A stretch of 43,727 nucleotides of DNA from Caulobacteraceae bacterium (GCA_947475845.1 CANJMO010000016.1:1-43727), one strand, 5' to 3'; positions 1 to 8,498 are shown, counted from the stretch's first letter. Translations and numbers: made by a program. The notes: generated by a model not told the origin, from the sequence alone.

Positions 1-2
1 GG

Positions 3-434
3 GTGAAATCCTACCTCGACTACGGCGCCTTCACGCCGATCCAGGTGGCGGCGGCCAGCGCCCTCAATGGGCCGCAGGATTGCGTCGATGACATCCGCGC
101 AATCTACAAGGGTCGCCGCGACACCCTGATCAGCGCCATGGCCCAGGCCGGTTGGAACATTCCCGCGCCGCCCGCCTCGATGTTCGCCTGGGCGCCGCTG
201 CCCGAGCAGTTCAAGGACGCCGGCTCGATGCTGTTCGCCAAGCTTTTGATCGAGGAAGCCGGCGTCGCTGTGGCCCCCGGCGTCGGCTTCGGCGAGTACG
301 GCGAGGGCTACGTCCGTGTCGGGCTGGTGGAGAACGAACACCGCATCCGTCAGGCGGCGCGCAACGTGCGCAAGTTCCTCGGCAACGCCGAAGAGATCCT
401 GGCGCGGGCGCACAACAAGGAACCCGCCCTGTGA
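3..434 (+). CDS. Class I/II aminotransferase, C-terminal part (5' end outside window)
   Basis: This is the C-terminal third of a PLP-dependent fold-type I aminotransferase. The reading frame is open from the first bases, so the apparent GTG at position 3 is an internal valine and the gene begins upstream of the window. The text VKSYLDYGAFTPIQ followed by PPASMFAWAPLP and GEGYVRVGLVENEHRI is typical of the AlaC / LL-diaminopimelate aminotransferase-like group; the VRVGL arginine is the expected carboxylate-binding residue. In many alphaproteobacteria a gene of this type sits directly before homoserine dehydrogenase, as here: its TGA overlaps the GTG start of hom. The substrate cannot be settled from this part. 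Alanine, aspartate and LL-diaminopimelate are all possible, with amino-acid biosynthesis the likely role. Confidence 0.85.
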   Translation: MKSYLDYGAFTPIQVAAASALNGPQDCVDDIRAIYKGRRDTLISAMAQAGWNIPAPPASMFAWAPLPEQFKDAGSMLFAKLLIEEAGVAVAPGVGFGEYGEGYVRVGLVENEHRIRQAARNVRKFLGNAEEILARAHNKEPAL

Positions 435-1711
435 GTAAAACCTGGCGTATCGGCGTCGCGGGCTTGGGCACCGTCGGCGGCGGGCTGGTCAAGTTCCTGG
501 CCGAGGCGCCGCTCTACGCGCCGCAGGGCGGGCGGGCCGAGGTGGTGGCGGTGTCCGCGCGCTCGCGCAAGCGGGACTTCGACATCTCGGCCATGACCTG
601 GTTCGACGACGCGGTGGCTCTGGCCGCTTCGCCGGACATCGACATCTTCGTCGAATTGATCGGCGGCTCGGACGGTCCGGCCAAGGCCGCGGTCGAGACC
701 GCTCTGAAACACGGCAAGCCCGTGGTCACCGCCAACAAGGCCCTGATCGCGGTGCATGGCCAGGCCTTGGCCGCATTGGCCGAGCAGAACGGCGCGCCCC
801 TCCTGTTCGAGGCGGCGGTGATGGGCGGCGTACCCGCCGTGAAGATCGTGCGCGAGGCCCTTGTCGGCGAGGACCTGGTGGCCATCGCCGGCATCCTCAA
901 CGGCACCTGCAACTACATCCTGACGGAGATGGAGGCGACGGGCCGCTCGTTCGCCGATGTCCTGGCCGAGGCCCAGCGCCTGGGCTACGCCGAGGCCGAC
1001 CCGACGACCGACGTCGGCGGGTTCGACGCCGCGCACAAGATCGTCATCCTGGCCGCCCTGGCCTTCGGCAGCGCGCCCAACTACGCCGATGCCGAGATCG
1101 AAGGCATCGAAAAGATCGAGCTGGCCGACATCCGCCTTGCCCACGACCTGGGCTACCGCATCAAGCTGGTCGCTTCGGCCGAGAAGATCGGCGACGGCGT
1201 AAGCGTCCGCGTGCATCCGGCGCTGGCGCCGCTCAGCCATCCGCTGGCCCAGGCCGGCGGTGCGCTCAACGCCCTGTTCATCGAGGGGCGCCGCGTCGGG
1301 CGCATCTTCGTTCAGGGCAGGGGAGCAGGCGAGGGGCCAACCGCCGCCGCCGTGGCCGCCGATATCGCCGACGTCATGGCCGGCGCCGTCCGCCCGGTGT
1401 TCCAGAAGCCTGGCGCGCAATTGGTCAAGGCGCCCGCGATCGAGGGCGAACAACGCCTGACCCAAGCCTATGTGCGCCTGCTGGTGAAGGATGAGCCGGG
1501 GGTAATCGCGGCGGTGTCGGAGACCCTGGCCGAGGAGAACGTCTCCATCGACAGCTTCCTGCAGAAGCCGGTGCATGACGCCGGCGGCGTGCCGATCGTG
1601 CTGACCACCCATGCGACACCGGAGCCGGTGCTGTTGCGGGCGATCCAGCGTATAGGCGCTCTGCCGCAGGTGCTGGAATCGCCCCGGATGATACGAATCG
1701 CGCGGGTCTAA
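431..1711 (+). CDS. hom: Homoserine dehydrogenase
   Basis: This enzyme reduces aspartate semialdehyde to homoserine with NAD(P)H, the branch point to threonine and methionine. The product has 426 residues. It starts at a GTG that overlaps the upstream stop (GTGA) and begins SKTWRIGVAGLGTVGGG, a Rossmann nucleotide-binding loop. The catalytic homoserine dehydrogenase domain follows, with the GILNGTCNYIL and DPTTDVGGFDAAHK segments typical of the family. The last ~80 residues (LLVKDEPGVIAAVSETLAEE onward) form an ACT domain, usually the site of threonine feedback inhibition. Length and domain order are normal. The overlap with the aminotransferase suggests co-transcription; glpX follows after 41 bases with its own ribosome-binding site. 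Confidence 0.96.
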   Translation: MSKTWRIGVAGLGTVGGGLVKFLAEAPLYAPQGGRAEVVAVSARSRKRDFDISAMTWFDDAVALAASPDIDIFVELIGGSDGPAKAAVETALKHGKPVVTANKALIAVHGQALAALAEQNGAPLLFEAAVMGGVPAVKIVREALVGEDLVAIAGILNGTCNYILTEMEATGRSFADVLAEAQRLGYAEADPTTDVGGFDAAHKIVILAALAFGSAPNYADAEIEGIEKIELADIRLAHDLGYRIKLVASAEKIGDGVSVRVHPALAPLSHPLAQAGGALNALFIEGRRVGRIFVQGRGAGEGPTAAAVAADIADVMAGAVRPVFQKPGAQLVKAPAIEGEQRLTQAYVRLLVKDEPGVIAAVSETLAEENVSIDSFLQKPVHDAGGVPIVLTTHATPEPVLLRAIQRIGALPQVLESPRMIRIARV

Positions 1712-1752
1712 GAATCCCCCACAAATAAGCGCCCTCTGCGCAGGAGAAGACG

Positions 1753-2703
1753 ATGAGTTCGCCGCAGTTCGACAGCAACCTGATCATGCATGCTGTCCGC
1801 GTGACCGAAGAAGCCGCCATCGCGTCCTGGAGCCAGGTTGGCCGGGGCGACGAGAAGGAGGCCGACCGCGCCGCCGTCGAAGCCATGCGCGACACCCTCA
1901 ACACCCTCGATATCGCCGGCGAGATCGTCATCGGCGAGGGCGAGCGCGACGAAGCGCCGATGCTGTTCATCGGCGAGAAACTGGGCAAGGGCGGCGTCGC
2001 CATCGACATCGCCGTCGATCCGCTGGAAGGCACCACCCTGACGGCCAAGGCCATGGACAACGCTCTGGCGGTGATGGCCTGGGCGCCCAAGGGCACGCTG
2101 CTCAACGCCCCCGACACCTATATGGACAAGATCGCCGTCGGCCCGGGCTATCCGGCCGGCGTGATCGATCTGGACAAGAGCCCGGCGGACAACGCGCGCG
2201 CCATCGCCAAGGCCAAGGGCTTACCTGTCAACGAGATCACCGCCTGCGTCATGGACCGTCCGCGCCACGCCGAGATCATCGCCTCCTTGCGCGCCGTCGG
2301 CGTGCGCGTGGCCCTGATCACCGACGGCGATGTGGCCGGTGTGATCAACACCACCAATCCGGATACCGGCATCGACTTCTATGTCGGGCAGGGCGGAGCG
2401 CCCGAGGGCGTGCTGGCCTGCGCCGCGCTGAAGTGCGTCGGCGGCCAGTTCCAGGGCCGCCTGGTGTTCCGCAACGCCGACGAGCGCGCCCGCGCCGCGC
2501 GCTGGGGTATCAAGGATCTGGATCGCAAGTACGACCTGCACGACATCGTTCAGGCCGAGGCCATCTTCTGCGCTACAGGCGTGACCAAGGGCATGCTGCT
2601 GGACGGGGTCAAGATCGGCGGCGGCTATGTCCGCACCCACACCCTGGTGATGGACAGCCTGACCCAGACGGTGCGCGAAGTGCGCATGCAGCGGCCGGCG
2701 TAG
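1753..2703 (+). CDS. glpX: Class II fructose-1,6-bisphosphatase
   Basis: This enzyme hydrolyses fructose-1,6-bisphosphate to fructose-6-phosphate in gluconeogenesis and is metal-dependent. The product has 316 residues, the usual length for the GlpX family. The metal/phosphate motif VDPLEGTT lies near residue 92, and an ITDGDVAGVI segment follows later. An AGGAGA ribosome-binding site sits about 8 bases before the ATG. In alphaproteobacteria glpX is often placed between hom and recJ, exactly as here. recJ begins one base after the glpX stop, so the two are probably translationally coupled. Nothing unusual was seen. Confidence 0.96.
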   Translation: MSSPQFDSNLIMHAVRVTEEAAIASWSQVGRGDEKEADRAAVEAMRDTLNTLDIAGEIVIGEGERDEAPMLFIGEKLGKGGVAIDIAVDPLEGTTLTAKAMDNALAVMAWAPKGTLLNAPDTYMDKIAVGPGYPAGVIDLDKSPADNARAIAKAKGLPVNEITACVMDRPRHAEIIASLRAVGVRVALITDGDVAGVINTTNPDTGIDFYVGQGGAPEGVLACAALKCVGGQFQGRLVFRNADERARAARWGIKDLDRKYDLHDIVQAEAIFCATGVTKGMLLDGVKIGGGYVRTHTLVMDSLTQTVREVRMQRPA

Positions 2704-2704
2704 C

Positions 2705-4513
2705 ATGCCAGACGGCGGCTCCGCCCTGTCGGCCGCCTTTCTCAACGTCACCCGCTCCCTGAGCGGGCGGGCCTGGCGCGAGCGGCCGGCCGACGCCGGT
2801 TTAGCCCGCGCTCACGCCATGAGACATGGCCTGTCCGAGCCCCTGGCCCGGGCCCTGGCCGCGCGCGGCGTGGGCGAAGGTCAGGCGGCGGACTTTCTGG
2901 CGCCGACGCTGAAGGCGCTGTTTCCGGACCCGTCGTCGTTCCTCGACATGGACTGCGCCGCCGAGATCCTGATCGACGCGATCGAGCGCGACCGGCCGAT
3001 GGTAGTGTTCGCCGACTACGACGTCGACGGCGCCTCCAGCGCCGCCTTGCTGGTCCGCTGGTTCAGGGCCATGGGCAAGACCCTGCCGATCTATGTGCCC
3101 GACCGCATCCTGGAGGGCTACGGGCCGAGCCCCGCCGCTTTCCGACGCCTGCGCGCCGAGGGGGCCGAGCTGGTGGTCACCGTCGATTGCGGCGCCGCCG
3201 CCTATGACGCCATCAAGACCGCCGCCGAGGTCGGGCTGGAAGTGGTGGTGGTCGATCACCACCTGATGCGCGAGGACCCGCCGGCCGCCGCCGCCGTGGT
3301 CAATCCCAACCGGCCCGGCTGCAACTCGGGGCAGGGCAACCTGGCCGCCGCCGGGGTCGCCTTCGTCCTGCTGGCCGCGCTGAATCGCGAGGCAAGGCGC
3401 AGAGGCCTGTTCGCCGGGCGGCCGGAGCCGGACCTGCGCCAGTGGCTCGATCTGGCCGCCATGGGCGCGATCTGCGATGTGACCTCCTTGACCGGCTTCA
3501 ACCGCGCCCTGGCGTCTCTGGGGCTGAAGACCATGTCGGCCTGGGCCAATCCCGGACTGAACGCCCTGATGCAGGTGGCCAAGGCCGAGGGGCCCGCGGG
3601 GGTGTTCCACGCCGGGTTCATCCTGGGCCCGCGCATCAACGCGGGAGGGCGCATCGGCCGGGCCGATCTGGGCGCGCGCCTGCTGTCCACCGACGATCCC
3701 GCCGAGGCCCTGGCCCTGGCCGAGGAACTGGACGCGCTCAATATCTCGCGCAAGGACGTCGAGCGCGAGGTCACCGAACAGGCCATCGTCGCCGTCGAGA
3801 AGGCCGACAGCCGTCCGGGCGACAGCCCGGCGATCGTGGTGTCGGGCGAAGGCTGGCATCCCGGCGTGGTTGGCATCGTGGCGGGACGGCTGCGCGAGCG
3901 ATACCGCAAGCCCGTGGTGGTGATCGGCGTCGATCCGGTGCTGCGGATAGGCAAGGGCTCGGGCCGTTCACAACCGGGGGTCAATCTGGGCCGAGCGATC
4001 CAGGCTGCGTTCGAGGACGGGCTGCTGCTGGCGGGGGGCGGGCACGCCATGGCCGCCGGCCTGACCGTGCGCGACGAGGGCATCGACGCCTTCCGCGGCT
4101 TCCTGCTCGACAAGCTGATCCACGAGAGCGCCGCCGCCGCCGAACTCGACGTGGTGGAGATCGACGCCCTGATCAGCCCGCGCGGCGCCGACCGGCAGCT
4201 GTTTCAGGACTTCCAGCGGCTGACGCCGTTCGGCCCCGGCAATCCCGAGCCGATGTTCGCCGCCGCCCATGTCGTGGTCGATTATCCGCAGGCCATGCGC
4301 GGCGGTCATATCCGCTGCACCCTGACCGATGGGGCAGGGGCTAAGCTGAAGGCGATCGCCTGGCGCGCGGAGGACACCGACCTGGGCCGCCGTCTGCTCG
4401 CGGGGGGCGGCGGGCTTCATGTCGCGGGCCGCCTGAAAGCGGACGACTGGAACGGCCGCGAGGGCGTACAGTTAGAGATCGAGGACGCTGCGGACCCACG
4501 CGCGTCCAACTGA
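2705..4513 (+). CDS. recJ: Single-stranded-DNA-specific exonuclease RecJ
   Basis: RecJ is the 5'-3' single-strand exonuclease used in recombinational repair (RecF pathway), mismatch repair and processing of stalled forks. The 602-residue product carries the DHH phosphoesterase signatures: FADYDVDGASSAALL near residue 100, TVDCGAAA near 160, and the DHH motif in VVVVDHHL near 182. LGPRINAGGRIGRAD and the DHHA1 motif GGGHAMAAG follow, with an OB-fold region at the C terminus. The start one base after glpX fixes the ATG at 2705. After its stop come about 80 untranslated bases and a tRNA gene, so it is probably the last gene of the hom-glpX-recJ unit. Confidence 0.95.
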   Translation: MPDGGSALSAAFLNVTRSLSGRAWRERPADAGLARAHAMRHGLSEPLARALAARGVGEGQAADFLAPTLKALFPDPSSFLDMDCAAEILIDAIERDRPMVVFADYDVDGASSAALLVRWFRAMGKTLPIYVPDRILEGYGPSPAAFRRLRAEGAELVVTVDCGAAAYDAIKTAAEVGLEVVVVDHHLMREDPPAAAAVVNPNRPGCNSGQGNLAAAGVAFVLLAALNREARRRGLFAGRPEPDLRQWLDLAAMGAICDVTSLTGFNRALASLGLKTMSAWANPGLNALMQVAKAEGPAGVFHAGFILGPRINAGGRIGRADLGARLLSTDDPAEALALAEELDALNISRKDVEREVTEQAIVAVEKADSRPGDSPAIVVSGEGWHPGVVGIVAGRLRERYRKPVVVIGVDPVLRIGKGSGRSQPGVNLGRAIQAAFEDGLLLAGGGHAMAAGLTVRDEGIDAFRGFLLDKLIHESAAAAELDVVEIDALISPRGADRQLFQDFQRLTPFGPGNPEPMFAAAHVVVDYPQAMRGGHIRCTLTDGAGAKLKAIAWRAEDTDLGRRLLAGGGGLHVAGRLKADDWNGREGVQLEIEDAADPRASN

Positions 4514-4593
4514 CCCAAAACTAGGCCCTGACAGGCGTTCGCGAGCTTGCACCCCTGGGGGAAGGCGGATATATCGCCGTCTCCCGCGACCGT

Positions 4594-4668
4594 GGTCCCT
4601 TCGTCTATCGGTTAGGACACTAGATTTTCAATCTAGGAAGAGGGGTTCGACTCCCCTAGGGACTACCA
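4594..4668 (+). tRNA. tRNA-Glu (anticodon TTC)
   Basis: A complete cloverleaf can be drawn. The acceptor stem GGTCCCT pairs with AGGGACT (G-U at the first pair). The anticodon stem CTAGA/TCTAG encloses the loop TTTTCAA, giving anticodon TTC. The T-arm has GGTTCGACTCC. The discriminator is A and CCA is encoded at 4666-4668. It stands alone between recJ and the cold-shock gene. Confidence 0.96.
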
Positions 4669-4788
4669 TCGCGGGTATCCCAACCTTACAGCCGTCTTAC
4701 GCCTGTCTTGCTAAGCCCCCTGGGGACTGGCATCGTATTCAGACGGCGAGACAATCCCCCCGTTCGGTTTCGCCGGGTCGACCCCGTT

Positions 4789-4899
4789 GTTGCAGACTCA
4801 ACTCTGCGACGAATCGGATGTTTGACTTTTGCGCATTGACGACCACTGTTCTTGGAAGAACAGTGTTATGATTACGGGGTTCATCCAGTGTTCGGATGA
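4789..4899 (+). promoter_or_regulatory. Hairpin-rich 5' leader of the cold-shock gene
   Basis: Three inverted repeats lie in the ~130 bases before the cold-shock start. The first pairs GTTGCAGA (4789-4796) with TCTGCGAC (4803-4810), allowing one G-U. The second is perfect: CACTGTTCTT (4844-4853) and AAGAACAGTG (4856-4865) around GG. The third pairs TCATCC (4881-4886) with GGATGA (4894-4899). The stretch is clearly more AT-rich than its surroundings, and a TTGACG (4836-4841) could serve as a -35 element, though no well-spaced -10 was found. Structured leaders are known on cspA-type mRNAs. Whether this is an RNA thermosensor, an operator (the 22-base palindrome) or both is inference. Confidence 0.45.
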
Positions 4900-4915
4900 G
4901 CTTGAGAGGTGCGGG

Positions 4916-5515
4916 ATGTCTGATTACCACTTCGATGATGTCGAGGCGCACGAGGAGTCCGTGCGCATCAGCGGACGGGTGAAATGGTTCGACCCTGGCA
5001 AGGGTTACGGCTTCATCGTTCCCGACGACCCCTCTCAGACCGGCCTCAAGGATGTGCTGCTGCACGTCACCAGCCTGCGCCAGGCGGGCCGCGAGAGCGC
5101 CCTGGAAGGCTCCGTCATCGTTTGTGAAGTGGTCAAGCGGCCCAAGGGCTGGCAGGTCTCGGAAATTCAGGAACTGGACGAGACCTCGGCCGCGCCGATG
5201 GCCTCGCGTCCGCCCCGCGCCGACGGCTTCGGCCGCGATGCGCCTCGTCCGATGCGCGACGACGGATTTTCACGCACCCCGCGCCGCGCGGCGCCGGCCA
5301 CCGGCCCGCCGGAACGGGTCAAGGTGAAGTGGTTCAATCGGACCAAGGGGTACGGCTTCGTCGTGCGCGACGGCCAGCCGGGCGACATCTTCATCCACAT
5401 CGAGACTCTGCGCCGCAGCGGCCTGGAAGACCTGCAGCCCGGCGAGGACGTCATGGTCCGCTTCGCCGAGGGCCCCAAGGGGCTGGTCGTCGCCGAGATC
5501 GAAGGCGAGCACTAA
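4916..5515 (+). CDS. Double cold-shock-domain protein
   Basis: A 199-residue RNA/DNA-binding protein with two cold-shock domains. Domain 1 (residues ~17-85) contains [15 protein letters not shown] (RNP1) and DVLLHVT (RNP2). Domain 2 (~134-198) contains [16 protein letters not shown] and GDIFIHIE. A charged, proline- and arginine-rich linker of about 45 residues joins them. Double-CSD proteins of this layout are characteristic of Caulobacter and relatives and serve as RNA chaperones in cold or stationary phase. The start at ATG 4916 (MSDYHFDD) is preferred over the upstream ATG at 4829, because GAGAGG precedes it at good spacing and the upstream extension has no conserved content. The leader is described separately. 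Confidence 0.93.
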   Translation: MSDYHFDDVEAHEESVRISGRVKWFDPGKGYGFIVPDDPSQTGLKDVLLHVTSLRQAGRESALEGSVIVCEVVKRPKGWQVSEIQELDETSAAPMASRPPRADGFGRDAPRPMRDDGFSRTPRRAAPATGPPERVKVKWFNRTKGYGFVVRDGQPGDIFIHIETLRRSGLEDLQPGEDVMVRFAEGPKGLVVAEIEGEH

Positions 5516-5581
5516 CCGCGCCGCATTGCGGCGGCCGACGCCCCGTGCAAGAACCCCGCTCCCGACTATAGGGGCCAAGAT

Positions 5582-5658
5582 CGGAGCGTAGCGCAGCCTG
5601 GTAGCGCATCTGCTTTGGGAGCAGAGGGTCGCAGGTTCAAATCCTGCCGCTCCGACCA
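5582..5658 (+). tRNA. tRNA-Pro (anticodon TGG)
   Basis: The acceptor stem CGGAGCG pairs with CGCTCCG. The anticodon arm CTGCT-TTGGGAG-CAG presents TGG. The T-arm has GGTTCAAATCC, and CCA is encoded at 5656-5658. It lies between the cold-shock gene and the NDUFS4-like gene. Confidence 0.95.
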
Positions 5659-5735
5659 CTTGAAAAATCGGGTTGCAGGACCGCCAAACCCAAGTAGGGA
5701 TGGTCGCAATTCGCTGATCGGGAATCTGGACGACC

Positions 5736-6041
5736 ATGCTCGCGCGCATCTATCGCCCCGCCAAGACCGCCATGCAGTCCGGCCTGGCCAAGACCAACGT
5801 CTGGGTGCTGGAGTTCGAACCGGCCAGCGCGCGCAAGGTCGACAGCCTGATGGGCTGGACCAGCTCCAGCGACATGAACGGCCAGATCCGCCTGACCTTC
5901 GGCGGGCGCGAGGAAGCGGTGGCTTACGCCAATGCCCATGGCATCCCGTTCCAGGTGATCGAGCCGCAAGAGCGCAAGAAGATCATCAAGGCCTACGCCG
6001 ACAATTTCGCGCCCGGCAGAAGACAGCCCTGGACGCACTAG
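5736..6041 (+). CDS. NADH-ubiquinone oxidoreductase NDUFS4-type accessory subunit
   Basis: A 101-residue protein of the ETC complex I subunit family related to mitochondrial NDUFS4 (18 kDa, AQDQ). It begins MLARIYRPAKTAMQSG. The central part WVLEFEPASARKVDSLMGW followed by QIRLTFGGREEAVAYANAHGIPFQVIEP is diagnostic, and the family ends in a basic NFAPGRRQPWTH tail. In alphaproteobacteria this subunit stabilises the NADH-dehydrogenase arm of respiratory complex I and, as here, is encoded away from the nuo operon. The gene stands alone between tRNA-Pro and tRNA-Arg. The ATG has only a weak ribosome-binding site (GGGAAT). Confidence 0.92.
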   Translation: MLARIYRPAKTAMQSGLAKTNVWVLEFEPASARKVDSLMGWTSSSDMNGQIRLTFGGREEAVAYANAHGIPFQVIEPQERKKIIKAYADNFAPGRRQPWTH

Positions 6042-6068
6042 ATCGGGCCCGCGGGTCCGTGCGGACCG

Positions 6069-6145
6069 GCGCCCTTAGCTCAACCGGATAGAGCACTCGC
6101 CTTCTAAGCGAGCGGTTGCAGGTTCGAGTCCTGCAGGGCGCGCCA
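6069..6145 (+). tRNA. tRNA-Arg (anticodon TCT)
   Basis: The acceptor stem GCGCCCT pairs with AGGGCGC. The anticodon arm CTCGC-CTTCTAA-GCGAG presents TCT. The T-arm has GGTTCGAGTCC, the discriminator is G, and CCA is encoded at 6143-6145. The next gene converges on it from the minus strand, ten bases away. Confidence 0.95.
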
Positions 6146-6154
6146 CCCTTGGCC

Positions 6155-6943
6155 TTAAAAGACCAGCTTGCCGCCCACGAACGCCAGCGTCGACGCCAGG
6201 ATCGGGCGCAGCACGCGGTCGGGAACGCGCGAGGCGACCAGGCTGCCGATGATGATGCCGGGTATCGAGCCGATCAGCAGCGACGCCAGCAGGTGGAAGT
6301 CCACCGAGCCGATCATCCAGTGTCCGAGACCGGCGATCAGGGTCAGGGGCACGGCGTGGGCGATGTCGGAGCCGACCACCTTACCGGCGGGCAGGTCCGG
6401 ATAAAGGATCAGCAGGACCGTCACCCCAATGGCGCCGGCGCCGACCGAGGACAGGGAAACCAGGACGCCCAGGACCGCGCCCAACAAGATGGTGAAGCCC
6501 ATGGTCCGCCGGACGTTGATCGGTCCGAACCGGCGCTTGAAGAACTCCAGGAGCATGTTGCGGAACAGGATCGCGGCCGCGGTCAGGAGCAGGGCGATGC
6601 CCAGGACGAAGGTGATCAGGTGGCTGGCGACCCCGACCTGTTTGCCGACATGGGCCAGGACCATCAAAGTCAGGATGGTGGCCGGCACACTGCCCGCAGC
6701 CAGCTTGCCGACGATCTTCCAGTCGACGGTGCCGCTGGCCCCGTGAACGGCGGTGCCGACGGTCTTGGTCGCGGCGGCGTAGAGAAGGTCGGTGCCGACC
6801 GCGGTGGCCGGATGGATGCCAAACAGCAGCACCAGCAGCGGCGTCATCAGCGATCCGCCGCCGACTCCCGTCAGTCCGACGAGGATGCCGATCACGAAGC
6901 CCGATAGCGAGTAGAGCGGATTGATGGACGCCAGGAACTGCAT
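6155..6943 (-). CDS. TSUP (TauE/SafE) family membrane permease
   Basis: A 262-residue inner-membrane protein with about eight hydrophobic segments and the TSUP signature near the N terminus, LVGLTGVGGGSLMTP. A second half-repeat carries LVSLSSVGAGAIGVT, the internal duplication typical of the family. TSUP permeases move small sulfur- or carbon-containing anions such as sulfite, sulfoacetate and taurine breakdown products. The exact substrate cannot be read from sequence. The ATG at 6943 (MQFLASINPLYSLSG) is chosen over an upstream start at 7126 because it has AGAGGG before it and removes a non-hydrophobic extension that would run into the divergent lipoprotein gene. Confidence 0.88.
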   Translation of the reverse strand: MQFLASINPLYSLSGFVIGILVGLTGVGGGSLMTPLLVLLFGIHPATAVGTDLLYAAATKTVGTAVHGASGTVDWKIVGKLAAGSVPATILTLMVLAHVGKQVGVASHLITFVLGIALLLTAAAILFRNMLLEFFKRRFGPINVRRTMGFTILLGAVLGVLVSLSSVGAGAIGVTVLLILYPDLPAGKVVGSDIAHAVPLTLIAGLGHWMIGSVDFHLLASLLIGSIPGIIIGSLVASRVPDRVLRPILASTLAFVGGKLVF

Positions 6944-7061
6944 GGCAAACCCTCTAGCGGAGCCGTGGCGCAGTCCAAATCGTGAAAATATGAGCGCGCC
7001 TATAGGTTTTAGAGAAATGAGCGCTAGCGGCACTGAACGCGGGTTCAGGCGTTGTGGCCGT

Positions 7062-7565
7062 ATGAACGCTCGAACCCTGCTTTTGGCGGCCTGCGCCCTA
7101 AGCCTCGCCGCCTGCGAAACCACCACCGTCTACGCTCCGGCGGGGCCCGACGGACGTACATCCGGTTTCTGGGATCAGCCCATCGAGCACGACCGCTTCC
7201 GCGTCTCGTACAGAGGGGGTGACGGCGCTCCGCCGGCCCAGGTCGAGGACTACGCCTTGTTGCACGCGGCCGAAGTGACCCTGGCCAATGGCGACGAGTG
7301 GTTCCTCGTGATCGACCGCTTCGGCATGGCGGCCCCGCGATCGGGCGCGAGCCTGTCGTTCGGCATCGGCGGCGGCGGTTTCGGCCGAGGCGGCGGCGTT
7401 GGTTACGGGCTCGGCTCCAGTGTGCCGATCGGCGGCGGCGATCAGTTGACCAGCACGCTGGAGATCAAAACCGGGAAGGGCGCTTCGCCCCAGGGCGCCT
7501 ATAACGCCCGCGACGTGCAGGGCTCGATCAGCGCGCGGCTGCCGCCGCCCCCGCCGCCGCGATAG
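7062..7565 (+). CDS. Small exported lipoprotein, function unknown
   Basis: A 167-residue protein starting MNARTLLLAACALSLAACETTT: a lipoprotein signal peptide with lipobox LAAC at about residue 18. The mature part has one conserved-looking stretch, FRVSYRGGDGAPPAQVEDYALLHAAEVTLANG, then a glycine-rich region (residues ~105-130) and a poly-proline end (PPPPPPR). It resembles the Caulobacter lipoprotein family known only by locus names (CC0125/CC1285-like), but I could not confirm that. The upstream ATGs in the same frame lie over the divergent permease start, so the ATG directly before the signal peptide is used. Its last 38 bases overlap the 3' end of the convergent gene. Confidence 0.75.
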   Translation: MNARTLLLAACALSLAACETTTVYAPAGPDGRTSGFWDQPIEHDRFRVSYRGGDGAPPAQVEDYALLHAAEVTLANGDEWFLVIDRFGMAAPRSGASLSFGIGGGGFGRGGGVGYGLGSSVPIGGGDQLTSTLEIKTGKGASPQGAYNARDVQGSISARLPPPPPPR

Positions 7566-8436
7566 GTTTCTGCAGCGCCAGCTGGTCGTGGGCGATCTGC
7601 TGCAGGGCGTGGGTCTGGGCCGGCGAGATGCCGAAATCCTCGGCTACCCGCTCGAACTGGCCCAGCGACAGCGGGTCGTGGCCGGTCACCTTGCCGAACA
7701 CCACCAGGGCTTCCAGGTAATAGCCGAACAGCGAGGCGTGGTAGTTGTCATAGGCCCACAGATCGATCTGGCCGGGGCCGATGCCGGCATAGGGATCGGG
7801 CGCGGCGAGGCCCACGGCGATGGCGCGGTTGAAGGCTAGCCCCACGGGGATCAGGCCGGCGATCCTGGGGGCGCCGTTCAGGGCGACTTCGTAGCCCGCG
7901 TGGATATCCTCGCCCATCTGGTGGATCGGCTTGCCGCTCCAATGATGTCCGGCCGGGAAGGTCAGGTCCGGGCGGCTCCAGGTGGTCGACAGGTAGATTT
8001 TCGCCTCGGGATTACGCGCGGTCAGGGTGTCTGCGAACAGCCTGGAATAGTGGATCAGCAGGGCAGGGTCGCCGGGGCGGTCGGCGTCGAGAGTTGAGAA
8101 GCTCTGCAGCACCACGTCGTCCCAATGGCGGTCGAGCAGGGCCAGCTTGCGGGTGTAGTGATAGTCCAGACCCATGCCGCCGACGGTTTCTAGGCTGACC
8201 TCGTACTCAAGGCCGGCTTCCCGCGTCAGTTCCTTGAAGATGGCGGGCATGCCGCCGATGGTGCGGCCGCTGCCGTCCGGGCCATTGAGGTCGGTGACGG
8301 TATTGGACTGATAGCGCTTTGCCGCGGAGTATTCGCCGTAGGTGAAGCTGTTGCCGACGAACAGGATCGAGCGCGCCCAGGCCGGCGCGGCGGCCAGACT
8401 CAATATCGCGGCGATACAGACGATCGATTTCTTCAC
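7528..8436 (-). CDS. Secreted SGNH-hydrolase-like protein
   Basis: An exported protein of about 302 residues. A signal peptide (VKKSIVCIAAILSLAAAPAWA) is followed at once by ILFVGNSFTYGEY. The GNSFT block resembles block I of SGNH/GDSL-like proteins, where the serine would be the nucleophile. A block near the C terminus, WAYDNYHASLFGYYLEALVVFG, has the Asp/His spacing expected of a catalytic DxxH (D-N-Y-H). Esterase or carbohydrate-deacetylase activity is plausible but not shown. The GTG at 8436 puts the basic signal-peptide start at the N terminus with a GGGG ribosome-binding site; an ATG at 8463 would add nine residues. The C terminus is an alanine run overlapping the neighbouring lipoprotein gene tail-to-tail. 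Confidence 0.75.
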   Translation of the reverse strand: MKKSIVCIAAILSLAAAPAWARSILFVGNSFTYGEYSAAKRYQSNTVTDLNGPDGSGRTIGGMPAIFKELTREAGLEYEVSLETVGGMGLDYHYTRKLALLDRHWDDVVLQSFSTLDADRPGDPALLIHYSRLFADTLTARNPEAKIYLSTTWSRPDLTFPAGHHWSGKPIHQMGEDIHAGYEVALNGAPRIAGLIPVGLAFNRAIAVGLAAPDPYAGIGPGQIDLWAYDNYHASLFGYYLEALVVFGKVTGHDPLSLGQFERVAEDFGISPAQTHALQQIAHDQLALQKPIAAAGAAAAAR

Positions 8437-8498
8437 GCGTGGTGCCCCCCGGCGATGTCGCACGACCCTTCCCGCCGAGGCGGGCTCAGGTCAAGCGG

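Noticed and set aside
350-1612. Long minus-strand open frame opposite hom, with many similar ones opposite recJ, hldE, mfd and cysK
   Set aside because: These are antisense shadows created by GC-rich third positions. They show no family motifs and the opposite strand carries clear genes.
4844-4865. LexA/SOS operator in the cold-shock leader
   Set aside because: The palindrome contains GTTC-N6-GAAC, but the alphaproteobacterial SOS box is a direct GTTC-N7-GTTC. The neighbouring gene is not an SOS gene.
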